A stretch of DNA of 64,000 nucleotides, from contig CAZVZK010000042.1 in the NCBI GenBank assembly GCA_964630925.1, positions 1-64,000 of the forward strand, in the 5' to 3' direction. This DNA is from RGDT01 sp964630925. GTDB taxonomy: Bacteria; Planctomycetota; Planctomycetia; Gemmatales; Gemmataceae. Every line of letters begins with the position of its first letter. Position 1 is the first letter of the stretch. Shown piece by piece: positions 51,984 to 59,721 of this stretch. The position numbers and the translations under genes are program-made. Below the pieces are notes generated by a model that was given only the letters and a program-made list of their open reading frames with translations, was not told the DNA's origin and ran no database searches.

Positions 51984-52163
51984 TCAGCTGCCGCCGATGG
52001 TGCTGCCGACCGAGTTGAAGGTGTTGTTGGCGTTGGTGCCCAGGGTGGTGATCGCCGTGATGCACACGACAATGATGAGGGCCAGCATCACGGCGTACTC
52101 GACCGCCGTCGGGCCGTCGTCGTTCTTGATGAAGTTGACGGCGGCGTTCCAGAGCTTCGACAT
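51984..52163 (-). CDS. Flp-type IVb pilin, copy 2
   Basis: The 59-residue prepilin is identical to copy 1 except for Asp at residue 15. The leader MSKLWNAAVNFIKNDDG, cleavage after Gly17 and Glu5 of the mature pilin are all present. AAAGGGAGACGAGAA precedes the ATG at 52163. It is the first gene downstream of the c-di-GMP riboswitch (52341-52440), so it should be directly controlled. Copy 1 lies 254 bases further on behind a terminator. Confidence 0.9.
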   Translation of the reverse strand: MSKLWNAAVNFIKNDDGPTAVEYAVMLALIIVVCITAITTLGTNANNTFNSVGSTIGGS

Positions 52164-52340
52164 TTCTCGTCTCCCTTTCGCAAGTCCGGCAAAAGGCAAT
52201 GAACGGTTCGCCCGCCCCCGCCAGCGCGGCGGGGGGTCGCGGGCCGGCCATCCCGCGTGATCGCACGCGGGCACGCCGGTATTCGGGGGCGGGGCTGAAT
52301 GCCCTCAGCCCCTCATGCCCCACGGGCCGTCCTCGGAATC

Positions 52341-52440
52341 GGTTCCTGGGTGGACTTACCTTTCGGCGGCCTGGCTGCCCCTGAGGGGCCCGTGGCTTTG
52401 CGTCCCACCATTGCTGATGGTTTGCCCTTGTCGAGGAACC
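52341..52440 (-). ncRNA. Cyclic di-GMP-I (GEMM) riboswitch
   Basis: Read on the minus strand, P1 GGTTCCT pairs with AGGAACC at the two ends. Inside are the GEMM-I core bases AGGGCAAACC (52421-52430), the stem-loop CCATCAGCAATGG, the invariant GGGACGCAAAGCC (52394-52406) and a second helix with CCCCTCAGGGG and GCCGCCGAAAGGTAAG. All hallmark nucleotides of the c-di-GMP-I aptamer are present. It is 177 bases upstream of the pilin ATG at 52163. The spacer holds candidate platform hairpins at 52291-52312, 52252-52271 and 52215-52236. C-di-GMP thus should set pilin expression. Confidence 0.88.
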
Positions 52441-52604
52441 CGGTTCGGCCCATCGCTGCCCACGCCTTGCCCGCTCGCCCGCTGAGGCGTTCGTCCTCAA
52501 CGGCGGGCCGCGTGGCCGGCGGCAGGAGGTTGACTGTTCACCCACTCCTGCTGCCGCTACTAGCGTGGGATACGTTCTGGACGGCGTCAACCGCATTCCG
52601 CGAA

Positions 52605-52647
52605 TAATCCGCACCCCCGGCGGGGCGTTCTCCTGCCGGGGGTGCGG
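52605..52647 (-). terminator. Terminator of infC
   Basis: CCGCACCCCCGGC (52609-52621) and GCCGGGGGTGCGG (52635-52647) form a perfect 13-bp stem, 17 bases past the infC stop. On the minus strand ATTATTCGC follows. Confidence 0.7.
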
Positions 52648-52663
52648 TCTTCCTGCCCGGATC

Positions 52664-53215
52664 TCAGCCCTTGGCCGGCCTGGGGGCCAGCAGGGCGGTC
52701 ATGCGCCGGCCCTCCATCGAGGGGGGCTTCTCGATCTTGCAGCAGTCGGCCAGCCTCTCCAGGACCTGGTCGAGGACGCGGCGGCCCTCCTCCTGGTGCT
52801 GCATCTCGCGGCCCCGGAACTGGACGGTGACGAGGACCTTGTCGTTGTGCTCGAGGAACTTGCGGGCCTGGTTGGCCTTCACCTCGATGTCGTGGTCGCC
52901 CGTCTTGGGGCGCACGCGCACCTCCTTCAGCTTCTGCACGTGCGCCTTCTGCTTGTCCTTCTTCCGCGACTGCTCGTACCGCTGCTTGCCGTAGTCGAGG
53001 ATCTTGCACACCGGCGGCTTCTCGTGCGGGGCCACCTCGACGAGGTCGAGGTTGGCCTCGCGCGCCATCTCCATCGCCTGGGAGGTGGGCACCACGCCGA
53101 GCTGCTCGCCGGCGGGCCCGACCAGGCGCACGGGGGTGATGCGGATCTGTTCGTTGATGCGCGGGCCGCGGTCGGGCTGCATCTCGCGGCCGCGGTCACG
53201 GTCGAAGGGACGAAT
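52664..53215 (-). CDS. infC: Translation initiation factor IF-3
   Basis: IF-3 binds the 30S subunit and checks the initiator tRNA-start codon match. The protein shows RINEQIRITPVRLVGPAGEQLGVV, the helix DLVEVAPHEKPPVCKILDYGKQRYEQ, the linker RKKDKQKAHVQKLKEVRVRP and a C-terminal domain GDHDIEVKANQARKFLEHNDKVLVTVQFRGREM. The start is most likely AUU at 53215-53213, eleven codons before the first ATG (53182): it is preceded by AGGAGAGTGAGG, and AUU starts are the known basis of infC autoregulation. From AUU the product is 183 residues. rpmI and rplT are not downstream. Confidence 0.9.
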   Translation of the reverse strand: MRPFDRDRGREMQPDRGPRINEQIRITPVRLVGPAGEQLGVVPTSQAMEMAREANLDLVEVAPHEKPPVCKILDYGKQRYEQSRKKDKQKAHVQKLKEVRVRPKTGDHDIEVKANQARKFLEHNDKVLVTVQFRGREMQHQEEGRRVLDQVLERLADCCKIEKPPSMEGRRMTALLAPRPAKG

Positions 53216-53388
53216 ACCTCACTCTCCTGGGGGGTAGGGGCCGGGCACCTTCGGGTGGCCCCGCGCCGGGCGCCCATCCGGCCGGACACGCCGGCGCACC
53301 GTCCGGTTCGCCGCCGCGCCGCCATCAATCTAGCAAGGCGAGTAGATCTCGGGAAGATGTTTCGATTCCGCCCCCCGTGACTTTCCTC

Positions 53389-53416
53389 TTGCCCCCGGCG
53401 GGCCGGCCTGTATACT
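53389..53416 (+). promoter_or_regulatory. Candidate promoter of the gene at 53458
   Basis: TTGCCC (53389-53394) and TATACT (53411-53416, five of six consensus bases) are 16 bases apart, about 40 bases before the start codon. Confidence 0.45.
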
Positions 53417-53457
53417 CCCCGCCCGACGTGGGTGTCCCCGTTCGGGAGGGCCTGGCG

Positions 53458-53946
53458 ATGACGGATCGTGGACGCTTGTTGTGGCTGATGGTCGGCCTCA
53501 TCCTCGGGGCCGCCGGCGCCGTCCTGGTGTCCTACACCCAGCCGATGGCGCGGGCCGGCAACGACCGCTACGAGGACTACATCCTCTGCACCGGCGCCGT
53601 CGCCATCAACCGCGGCGCCCCCACCGACGGCGTCTGGCTCCTCGACTACCGCGCCGGCAAGCTCCTCGGCACCCTGATCGACCGCCTCAACGGCAAGATC
53701 GTCAGCTGGGCCGAGCTGGACCTCGTCAGCGAGTTCGGCCTGCCGCCGCGCCAGAACGTCCACTTCATGATGACCACCGGCACGATCGCCAACGGGCAGG
53801 CGGCCCTCTACGTCGCCGAGACCTCGTCCGGCAAGTTCGGCGTCTACACCATGGGCCAGCGCCCCGACGGCCAGGGCGGCGTCATGATCAAACGCCACGA
53901 CCTCGTCCTGTTCCGCCAGCCGGCCATCCCCGCCCCCAAGGGCTGA
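53458..53946 (+). CDS. Membrane-anchored protein of unknown function
   Basis: The 162-residue product has an N-terminal TM or signal anchor (LLWLMVGLILGAAGAVLVSY) and a body with DRYEDYILCTGAVAINRGAPTDGVWLLDYRAGKLLGTLIDR and FMMTTGTIANGQAALYVAETSSGKFGVYTMGQ, a beta-rich pattern reminiscent of short repeats. I recognise no family, but such small proteins are conserved among planctomycetes as I recall. GGGAGG precedes ATG 53458, and a promoter-like sequence lies just upstream. It is divergent from infC. Confidence 0.7.
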   Translation: MTDRGRLLWLMVGLILGAAGAVLVSYTQPMARAGNDRYEDYILCTGAVAINRGAPTDGVWLLDYRAGKLLGTLIDRLNGKIVSWAELDLVSEFGLPPRQNVHFMMTTGTIANGQAALYVAETSSGKFGVYTMGQRPDGQGGVMIKRHDLVLFRQPAIPAPKG

Positions 53947-53994
53947 CCCGGCGGCAGAGGCATACATTGGCCGGGACCCCCAGGAGGCCCGGCC

Positions 53995-54771
53995 ATGCCT
54001 TTCGCGCTCATGTTGCTCATCGCCCCGCCGATCCCTGTCATCCCGCTGGCGAACGCCCACGCCCACAACGACTACGCCCAACGCCGGCCCCTCCTCGACG
54101 CCCTCGATCACGGCTTCTGCAGCGTCGAGGCCGACATCTTCCTGCACAAGGGCGGCCTGCGCGTCGCCCACACCTGGCTCGAGGTCTGGGCCGCCGCACC
54201 GGGCCGCACCCTCGACGCCCTGTACCTCGCACCGCTGGCGCGGCGCGTGCGCGCCAACGGCGGACACGTCCACGCGCCCGGCAAGCCGTTCTTCCTCCTC
54301 ATCGACATCAAGACCGAGGCCGGCCCGACGTATGAGGCGGCCGCCCGCGCCCTGGCGAAGTACCCGGACGTGTTCAGCGGGCTCGAGGGCGGCGAATTCA
54401 AGCGGCGCGCCGTGACGGCGGTCATCTCGGGCAACGTGCCGCGCGAGGCCATCCGGGCGCAGAAGGTGCGGTTCGCCGGCATCGACGGGCGTCCCGGCGA
54501 CCTGGACGGCGCCGACCCGGCGCACCTGATGCCGTGGATCAGCGCCTCGTGGGGGGGCCAATTCCGCTGGCGTGGCGACGGCCCGATGCCGGCGTCGGAG
54601 AAGACGGAGCTTGCCGACATCGTCAAACGCGCCCACGCCCGCGGGCGGATGGTGCGTTTCTGGGCCACGCCGGAGAAGGCGTCGGTGTGGAAGGAGCTGC
54701 GGGCGGCGGGGGTGGACCTGATCAACACGGACCGCCTCGGCGAGCTGCGCGAATTCCTCCTGGCGCGGTGA
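53995..54771 (+). CDS. GDPD/PI-PLC-like phosphodiesterase
   Basis: The 258-residue secreted protein (signal MPFALMLLIAPPIPVIPLANA) has the TIM-barrel phosphodiesterase motif AHAHNDYAQ...ALDHGFCSVEADIFLHKGGLRVAHT, with metal and catalytic residues His24, Glu45, Asp47 and His59. The C-terminal part GRMVRFWATPEKASVWKELRAAGVDLINTDRLGELREFL fits the barrel's last strand. Substrates may be glycerophosphodiesters or inositol lipids; not decided. It follows the preceding gene by 48 bases, and the two may be cotranscribed. Confidence 0.75.
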   Translation: MPFALMLLIAPPIPVIPLANAHAHNDYAQRRPLLDALDHGFCSVEADIFLHKGGLRVAHTWLEVWAAAPGRTLDALYLAPLARRVRANGGHVHAPGKPFFLLIDIKTEAGPTYEAAARALAKYPDVFSGLEGGEFKRRAVTAVISGNVPREAIRAQKVRFAGIDGRPGDLDGADPAHLMPWISASWGGQFRWRGDGPMPASEKTELADIVKRAHARGRMVRFWATPEKASVWKELRAAGVDLINTDRLGELREFLLAR

Positions 54772-54821
54772 GGATCCGTGGCGGCAGGCGTCCCCGTTGC
54801 GCGACACGAGGGGGCTGGCAT

Positions 54822-55202
54822 TCACGGCTTCTTCGCGGGGGACGACTTCATCGCCTCGCGGACCATCTCGGCCATCCGGGCGGGGGTGATGCGGACGGGG
54901 GCCTTCTTCCCCGCCGGGAAGGCCCCGCCGACGTGCTTCTCGACCAGGGCGTCGGGGATCTGGATGGAGAGGCGTTCCTCCAGCTCCATGACCATCTCGA
55001 CGAGGTCGAGGTCGTCCGCGTTCAGCGGCGGGTCGGAGATGGGGGCGTCCATATTCAGCGAGGCGGGGTTGACGTTCAGCGTCTTCGCGACGACCTCCCG
55101 CACCGTGCGTTCGGCGTCGTCCTTCACAGACGGCGCGGCCCCCTGCGGTGAGCAGCCCAATGCCGCGAGGACCAACCCCAGAGCCGCGACCCGAGCTGAC
55201 AT
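54822..55202 (-). CDS. Lipoprotein with acyl-carrier-protein-like domain lacking the Ser
   Basis: The 126-residue product is a predicted lipoprotein (lipobox LAALGC, Cys17). Residues 27-125 resemble ACP: VREVVAKTLNVNPASLNMDAPI then PLNADDLDLVEMVMELEERLSIQIPDAL, the position of the DSLD motif and helix II. The phosphopantetheine serine is replaced by Asp64 (DDLD). It is exported and cannot be a normal carrier. The holo-ACP synthase at 21772 is unrelated in position. ATG 55202 gives the signal peptide. Confidence 0.75.
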   Translation of the reverse strand: MSARVAALGLVLAALGCSPQGAAPSVKDDAERTVREVVAKTLNVNPASLNMDAPISDPPLNADDLDLVEMVMELEERLSIQIPDALVEKHVGGAFPAGKKAPVRITPARMAEMVREAMKSSPAKKP

Positions 55203-55261
55203 GGACGCCCCTCCCGTACCCACCTCATTGTAACCCCGGCCGGCGGGTGAAAGGCCACGAA

Positions 55262-55693
55262 TCACCTCGCCTCGTCGCGATACGGCGCGTGGCCGTAATA
55301 CTTCGGCACGTCATCGAGGCGGACGTGCAGCCACGCCACGCCCGCGCCGGCCGTGCTGAGCCACACGGGCCTCGTGCCGACACGCCGGGTCATCGCCGCG
55401 CCGACGGCGGCCCACAAGGCATGCCGCTGCCCCTCCGGCACGCCGCGCGCGAACGCCGCGAGGTGGGCGTAATGCCCCGCCGGCCCGCGCGGGCACGGCA
55501 CGACGAGGACGGCGTCACCGCCGAGGTTGGGGAACGTCGCCACGTCGCCGGCGCCGAAGTGGGCCGCGAACGGTTTCGGGTCGGGACGGACGGCGAGGCC
55601 TGGGCTGTCACGCAGGACGAATTCGAAGGGCCGGTGCAGTGTCGCGGACGCGACCGGCGGCGTCTCCCAGCGGAACGCGGTGAACGACCACAT
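55262..55693 (-). CDS. Conserved hypothetical protein (DUF6940-like)
   Basis: The 143-residue product has the pattern TFPNLGGDAVLVVPCPRGP, YAHLAAFARGVPEGQRHALW and PVWLSTAGAGVAWLHVRLDDVPKYYGHAPYR. I recall a family of plant, fungal and bacterial proteins with this LST-G-GV-WLHVRLD-PKYY motif; its function is not known. No signal peptide is present. It ends 59 bases before the ACP-like lipoprotein start and follows another minus-strand gene. Confidence 0.65.
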   Translation of the reverse strand: MWSFTAFRWETPPVASATLHRPFEFVLRDSPGLAVRPDPKPFAAHFGAGDVATFPNLGGDAVLVVPCPRGPAGHYAHLAAFARGVPEGQRHALWAAVGAAMTRRVGTRPVWLSTAGAGVAWLHVRLDDVPKYYGHAPYRDEAR

Positions 55694-55719
55694 CTCGCGA
55701 CCTCAAGCACCGAGAACGT

Positions 55720-56361
55720 TCATCGTCGCCGCCAGACCTCAAGTACCGGCTGGTTAGCCTCCGCTGCCTCGATCAGCGTGAACCAATCCGGCGGGATCCC
55801 AGGCAGATGCATTGTCAACGCCTCAACGACTTTTCCGAATCCACGCCAGCGGTGGTAGAGCTGGAGCCGATCCCCGTGTTCCCCAGACAGGGTGACGCAG
55901 GCGAAAAGCTCATTCACGCCGACAACCGTTTCCTTGTAACCGATGACGGCCTGGATCTCTTGCCAGGCGATGCCCGTCCGGCAACCGCCCTCGTCCAACC
56001 GCCAGACGCCCTCCTCATCAGCAACGAGAAGGGTGTCGCAGTCAATCGTCGCCATCTCCCTCGCCACCGAGTAACTGCTCCCCCAGTCGAGAAGCCTGAA
56101 TGAGATGGCGAGTATCGGGAACAGCACGACGACACAAGTGGCGGAGGGGCCGGCGACGATGCCGGCGAGCCACAAGAGGGACGTCCATTCCGCCAACCAC
56201 CACAAGCCCAGCAGGACAAGCCCGGCGGTGAGGAACCCCGCGTGTGCCTCGTGCCAATGCTGACAATAGATCACCCGAAGCGGCAATCCCAGCAGCGGCC
56301 GCTCGCCGAGCGCCTCCAGACGGTCCAAGAACACATGGACCGGGTGCCTTTTCCGGGTCAC
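55720..56361 (-). CDS. Two-TM membrane protein of unknown function
   Basis: The 213-residue product has a cytoplasmic head, two TM helices (about 42-62 and 66-88), and a globular tail (ATIDCDTLLVADEEGVWRLDEGG to HLPGIPPDWFTLIEAAEANQPVLEVWRRR). The start is a GTG at 56361, directly downstream of a gene remnant. No family is recognised. Confidence 0.6.
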   Translation of the reverse strand: MTRKRHPVHVFLDRLEALGERPLLGLPLRVIYCQHWHEAHAGFLTAGLVLLGLWWLAEWTSLLWLAGIVAGPSATCVVVLFPILAISFRLLDWGSSYSVAREMATIDCDTLLVADEEGVWRLDEGGCRTGIAWQEIQAVIGYKETVVGVNELFACVTLSGEHGDRLQLYHRWRGFGKVVEALTMHLPGIPPDWFTLIEAAEANQPVLEVWRRR

Positions 56362-56365
56362 ACCG

Positions 56366-56530
56366 TCACTTCTCCGACGCCGACAGCGCCTTGTAGTAGC
56401 TCCGCAGCAGCGCCTCGTACCCCGCCGGGTAGCCGGCCTCGCTACCCTGCACCAGCTCCTTCCGCGGCTCCGGCGGCAGCTCCCGCGCCCGGCTGATCGC
56501 GCCCGCCGCCGACGTGTCCAGGCCGCTTAG
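56366..56530 (-). pseudogene. C-terminal remnant of a planctomycete protein
   Basis: A start-less frame reads LDTSAAGAISRARELPPEPR, KELVQGSEAGYPAGYEALLR and ends SYYKALSASEK at 56366. The pattern of a C-terminal ELPPE(Y)R..V..Y...L..YY.AL is common at the end of planctomycete BatA-like and large-membrane proteins. The rest of the gene is absent. The 140 bases to the next gene are empty. Confidence 0.45.
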
Positions 56531-56674
56531 GCGAGGAGGGCGGGAGGGCTGGGGCAGGCAGAGCTATTGTGCGCGCGGCGGGACGGGGCGGCCACCTCGC
56601 GCCCTTGCTGCCCCCCCTGCCGGCCGCTACCGTGGTAGTGGAACACCTCCAATCACCGTTCAGGGAAGGCCACC

Positions 56675-57391
56675 ATGTCGCTCCCTGTCTCCCTCCTGCA
56701 TCACGTCGAGCAGCACGGCTGCTTCACGGGGTGTTACGGCAGTGACGCCAACGCCAGCGTCTGCCTGTCGCCCACCCAGCCACTACAGCCGATGGTCATC
56801 GTCTCCTGCCTGGACTGCCTGGGCAAGGTCGCCGTCCCGCGGCCGCTGCTGCCGGCCGCGGCCACGACCTACTCCCTGTCGCAGGCGCTCACCGATCACC
56901 TGCGGCAGAAACGCGGCTTCAAGCTGTCGTGTTCGGGCTACCACGCCGTCGGCGCCGGCTTCTGGCTGAGTTACGCCTACTACGGCTGCGGGCTGTTCCT
57001 GATCAGCGCGGAGCGGTCGCGCCAGCTCGGCACCGACCTCGACGTGCTGATGCTGGGCATCCAGCACAAGGTGGTGCAGCCGGCGGACCCGCTCATGGCC
57101 GACCCGGGGCAGTTCCGCACCGAGACGGTGTACGTCAACTTCAGTCAGCCCCAGGCGGGCATCGCCGGCAAGCAGCAGCTCCTCTCGTCGCCGCAGGTCA
57201 GCACGCAGGCCCGGCCCGGCTGGCAGAAGGTGACCTTGGCCGAGTTCCTGCCGCTGGCCACGGCCCCCCCGGCGGCCGTGCCGGCGGCACCGCCCAAACC
57301 CCTCAAGGCCGGCGACACCTGCCCGAAGTGCAAGGCCAAGATCGCGGTGCGCCCGCTGCTCAACGGCAGCTTCCTCGGGTGCCTGTGTTGA
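56675..57391 (+). CDS. Cys-rich protein with C-terminal zinc ribbon
   Basis: The 238-residue product has no signal peptide and no recognised domain in residues 1-170 (SLLHHVEQHGCFTGCYGSDANASVCLSPT, YAYYGCGLFLISAE). A Pro/Ala linker leads to CPKCKAKIAVRPLLNGSFLGCLC, a probable zinc ribbon cut short at its last cysteine. GGAAGG precedes ATG 56675. It converges on the DUF6807 gene. Confidence 0.6.
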   Translation: MSLPVSLLHHVEQHGCFTGCYGSDANASVCLSPTQPLQPMVIVSCLDCLGKVAVPRPLLPAAATTYSLSQALTDHLRQKRGFKLSCSGYHAVGAGFWLSYAYYGCGLFLISAERSRQLGTDLDVLMLGIQHKVVQPADPLMADPGQFRTETVYVNFSQPQAGIAGKQQLLSSPQVSTQARPGWQKVTLAEFLPLATAPPAAVPAAPPKPLKAGDTCPKCKAKIAVRPLLNGSFLGCLC

Positions 57392-57404
57392 CGGATGCCT
57401 GGGG

Positions 57405-58625
57405 TCACTCCTTCGCCTTGGCCGTCACCTTGACCGGATCGACGAACGCCTTGGCCAGCGCCGCCAGCTCCTCAGGCTTCATCTCGCCCTTCTGCACCCA
57501 CACGCGGTAGCGGACGACGAGCGGCGCGTCCTGCTTCACCGTCGTGACGAAGTACGAGCCGAAGCGGCCGTAGGTGCGCTCGCTGTAGCGGGCCTCCTTC
57601 GGGTTGTCCGGGTGGTCGAGGTAGCCCACGGTGTAGCGCTGGTCGCCGACGACGAAGCTCATCCCCAGCCAGGGCAGGTCGGCGTGCTTCTTGTTGCCGG
57701 GCCAGTTCACCTCGGTGCCCTTCTTCCCCACGCCGTCGGGGCGGACGAAGTACGTCTCCTTCGTCGTCCTGTCGGCCACCTCGTTGCTCGCCCGGAAGTG
57801 GAAGCCCGCGTGCTGCGGGTCGCCGTCGAGCTTCACGTCCTCACCCTTCGGCGTCAGGCGCGAGGCGAAGTCGATGAGCGTCCCGCCGGGCAGCGGGACG
57901 GCGGCCAGCTCACGCAGCTCCGTGGCGAACGTCTTGCCGCCCACGCCGTTCCAGCCGACGGCCACGAGGTGGCGGCCGATGACGGGGTTGGCGGGCGTCT
58001 CGTCGAGGATCCTGTCGTGGGCCTGGTGCGTCTGCCCCTTGCAGTGCCAGATGTCCACGGTGTTCTTGCCGTAGGACGCCTTCATGAAGCCGTAGAAGAG
58101 GCCGCGGTGGTGCGTGAACTTGCCGCCGGGGCCCTTGGTGATCATCTTGCCGTCGTCGAACACCTGATGGAAGACCTTGAAGGTGTTCTCGCGTGTCATG
58201 GCCGAGGTCTCATCCAGCTTCGGCATCTCGTAGCGGAGGACGGGCGTGGCCTTCGGCCCATTGACGAGCGTGGCCGTGGCCGACTCGCGCGTCCAGCGGA
58301 GGCCGGCGTCGGCGGCGGGCGGCGCCTTGGCCTCGGACAGGGCGAGGGTGAGGGTGAGGGACTTGCCGGCGTCGAGCCTGTCGAGGACGAACCACGCCTC
58401 GAGGAGCCGCTTGCCGGCGCCGGGCTTGCCGGCGAGCAGGCCGGGGCCGACGAGGGCGACGGGGACGTCCTTGCCGCCGGCGGACAGGGAGGCGGTGTAG
58501 TTGGTGCCGTCGGGCGCGACGAGGGGGATGCGGACCGCCTCGTTACGGCGGTCCAGCTTGCCGGCGTCGATGGTGACGGTGAAGGAGAGGTCGGCGTGCA
58601 GGAGGGCGAGGAGCGGGAGTAGCAT
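57405..58625 (-). CDS. DUF6807 (PmoA-like) secreted protein
   Basis: The 406-residue protein has a signal peptide (MLLPLLALLHADLS) and the pattern of the planctomycete PmoA/DUF6807 family: KVFHQVFDDGKMITKGPGGKFTHHRGLFYGF, IWHCKGQTHQAHD, LIDFASRLTPKGEDVKLDGDPQHAGFHFRASNEVA, WLGMSFVVGDQRYTVGYLDHPDNP and YGRFGSYFVTTV. The Asp/His set of the HHRG and QHAGFHFR motifs is intact. The family may act on sugars, but activity is unproved. GGAGG is about 9 bases upstream of ATG 58625. Confidence 0.8.
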   Translation of the reverse strand: MLLPLLALLHADLSFTVTIDAGKLDRRNEAVRIPLVAPDGTNYTASLSAGGKDVPVALVGPGLLAGKPGAGKRLLEAWFVLDRLDAGKSLTLTLALSEAKAPPAADAGLRWTRESATATLVNGPKATPVLRYEMPKLDETSAMTRENTFKVFHQVFDDGKMITKGPGGKFTHHRGLFYGFMKASYGKNTVDIWHCKGQTHQAHDRILDETPANPVIGRHLVAVGWNGVGGKTFATELRELAAVPLPGGTLIDFASRLTPKGEDVKLDGDPQHAGFHFRASNEVADRTTKETYFVRPDGVGKKGTEVNWPGNKKHADLPWLGMSFVVGDQRYTVGYLDHPDNPKEARYSERTYGRFGSYFVTTVKQDAPLVVRYRVWVQKGEMKPEELAALAKAFVDPVKVTAKAKE

Positions 58626-58727
58626 GTGTTGGCCTCCGGGTGATGGAGGCAATGTAGGGATCGGGGTGCGGCCGTGGCACGCCGCGTGCAACGACCCGCC
58701 TCGCGCCGACGCCCGGGGGGGGATGCC

Positions 58728-59546
58728 ATGCGGACTGACGAGGGGGCCTCCGCCGAGGACCGCGCCTTGAAGGCGTATCAGGAGGCCTTCGAGCCGGAGC
58801 TGGCGGACGCGGTGCGGCGTCACCGCCTCCCCCGGGACGCGCGCGTCCTGGACTGCCCGTGCGGGGCCGGGTTCTACACGCGCCTGCTGGCGCGGCACCT
58901 ACGCGGCGGGTCGCTCGTGGCCGCCGACACCTCGCCGGCGAACCTGGGCCGGGCGGCGGATGCCGTCGGCCCGGCGCCGCCCGGCGTGGAGGTCAGGTTC
59001 GTGAAGGCGGACGCCTACCGCCTGCCGTTCGAGGAGGCGTCGTTCGACCTGGTGTGGTGCGCCCAGAGCATGATCAGCCTGGACGACCCGGCGGCGGCGG
59101 TGCGCGAGATGGCCCGGGTGCTGAGGCCGGGGGGGACGCTCGCCGTGCTGGAGACGGACGAGTACCACCACGTGCTGCTGCCCTGGCCGGTGGGGCTGGA
59201 GGTGGCGATCCACCGGGCGGTGCGGGCGGCGTGCCGGGCGCGGTACGGGTCCGGGGCGAAGCTCGCCCAGCCGCGGAAGCTGCGCGGCCACCTGATCGAC
59301 GCGGGCCTGACGCCGGCGTGCAAGATGACCGTCGTCGCGGACCGGGCGGCGCCGTTCGGGCCGAAGGAGCGCGAGTTCCTGGGCCGCCATTTCGAGCAGC
59401 TCAGGTCGCTGGTGAGGCCGGAGCTGACGGGCGAGGAGTGGGGGGAGCTGGTGAGGCTCACCGACCCGGACGGGCCGGACAGCCTCCTGACGGGCCCCGA
59501 CGTCGAGATGACCTGCCTGGCGGCGGTGGCGCGGGGGACGAAATGA
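58728..59546 (+). CDS. Class I SAM-dependent methyltransferase
   Basis: The 272-residue protein has motif I VLDCPCGAGFYTRLLA, LVAADTSPANLGRA (acidic residue binding the SAM ribose), VKADAYRLPFEEASFDLVWCAQSMISLDDPAAAVREMARVLRPGGTLAVLETDEY. It resembles UbiE/MenG-type methyltransferases; the substrate is unknown. A G-rich ribosome site precedes ATG 58728. It is divergent from the DUF6807 gene and overlaps at its 3' end a decayed minus-strand fragment. Confidence 0.85.
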   Translation: MRTDEGASAEDRALKAYQEAFEPELADAVRRHRLPRDARVLDCPCGAGFYTRLLARHLRGGSLVAADTSPANLGRAADAVGPAPPGVEVRFVKADAYRLPFEEASFDLVWCAQSMISLDDPAAAVREMARVLRPGGTLAVLETDEYHHVLLPWPVGLEVAIHRAVRAACRARYGSGAKLAQPRKLRGHLIDAGLTPACKMTVVADRAAPFGPKEREFLGRHFEQLRSLVRPELTGEEWGELVRLTDPDGPDSLLTGPDVEMTCLAAVARGTK

Positions 59547-59554
59547 CACCCTCC

Positions 59555-59721
59555 CCGGCCCGGCCTTCGTCCCTCGGCCGCGGCTCCAGCTGGTGGTGGC
59601 CCGGCAGGGAGGACGCCTGCCTGTCGTCCACCGCCTTCAGGTCATCGCCCACCCGCGCCGCCAGCTGGCGGATCTTCAGCGGACCGCGATACCCCAGCAC
59701 CGCGTAGGTCGGCCCCGTCAC
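59555..59721 (-). pseudogene. Decayed copy 1 of the GPTYAVxGYRGPLKIRQ module
   Basis: The minus strand reads TGPTYAVLGYRGPLKIRQLA and RVGDDLKAVDDRQASSLPGHHQLEPRP, clearly homologous to 63733-64000. After LEPRP about 25 bases are missing, the end of the module is lost and the frame runs into the methyltransferase gene antisense. Its GTG overlaps the TGA of the upstream gene (GTGA), so it could still be translated as a short aberrant peptide. Confidence 0.6.
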
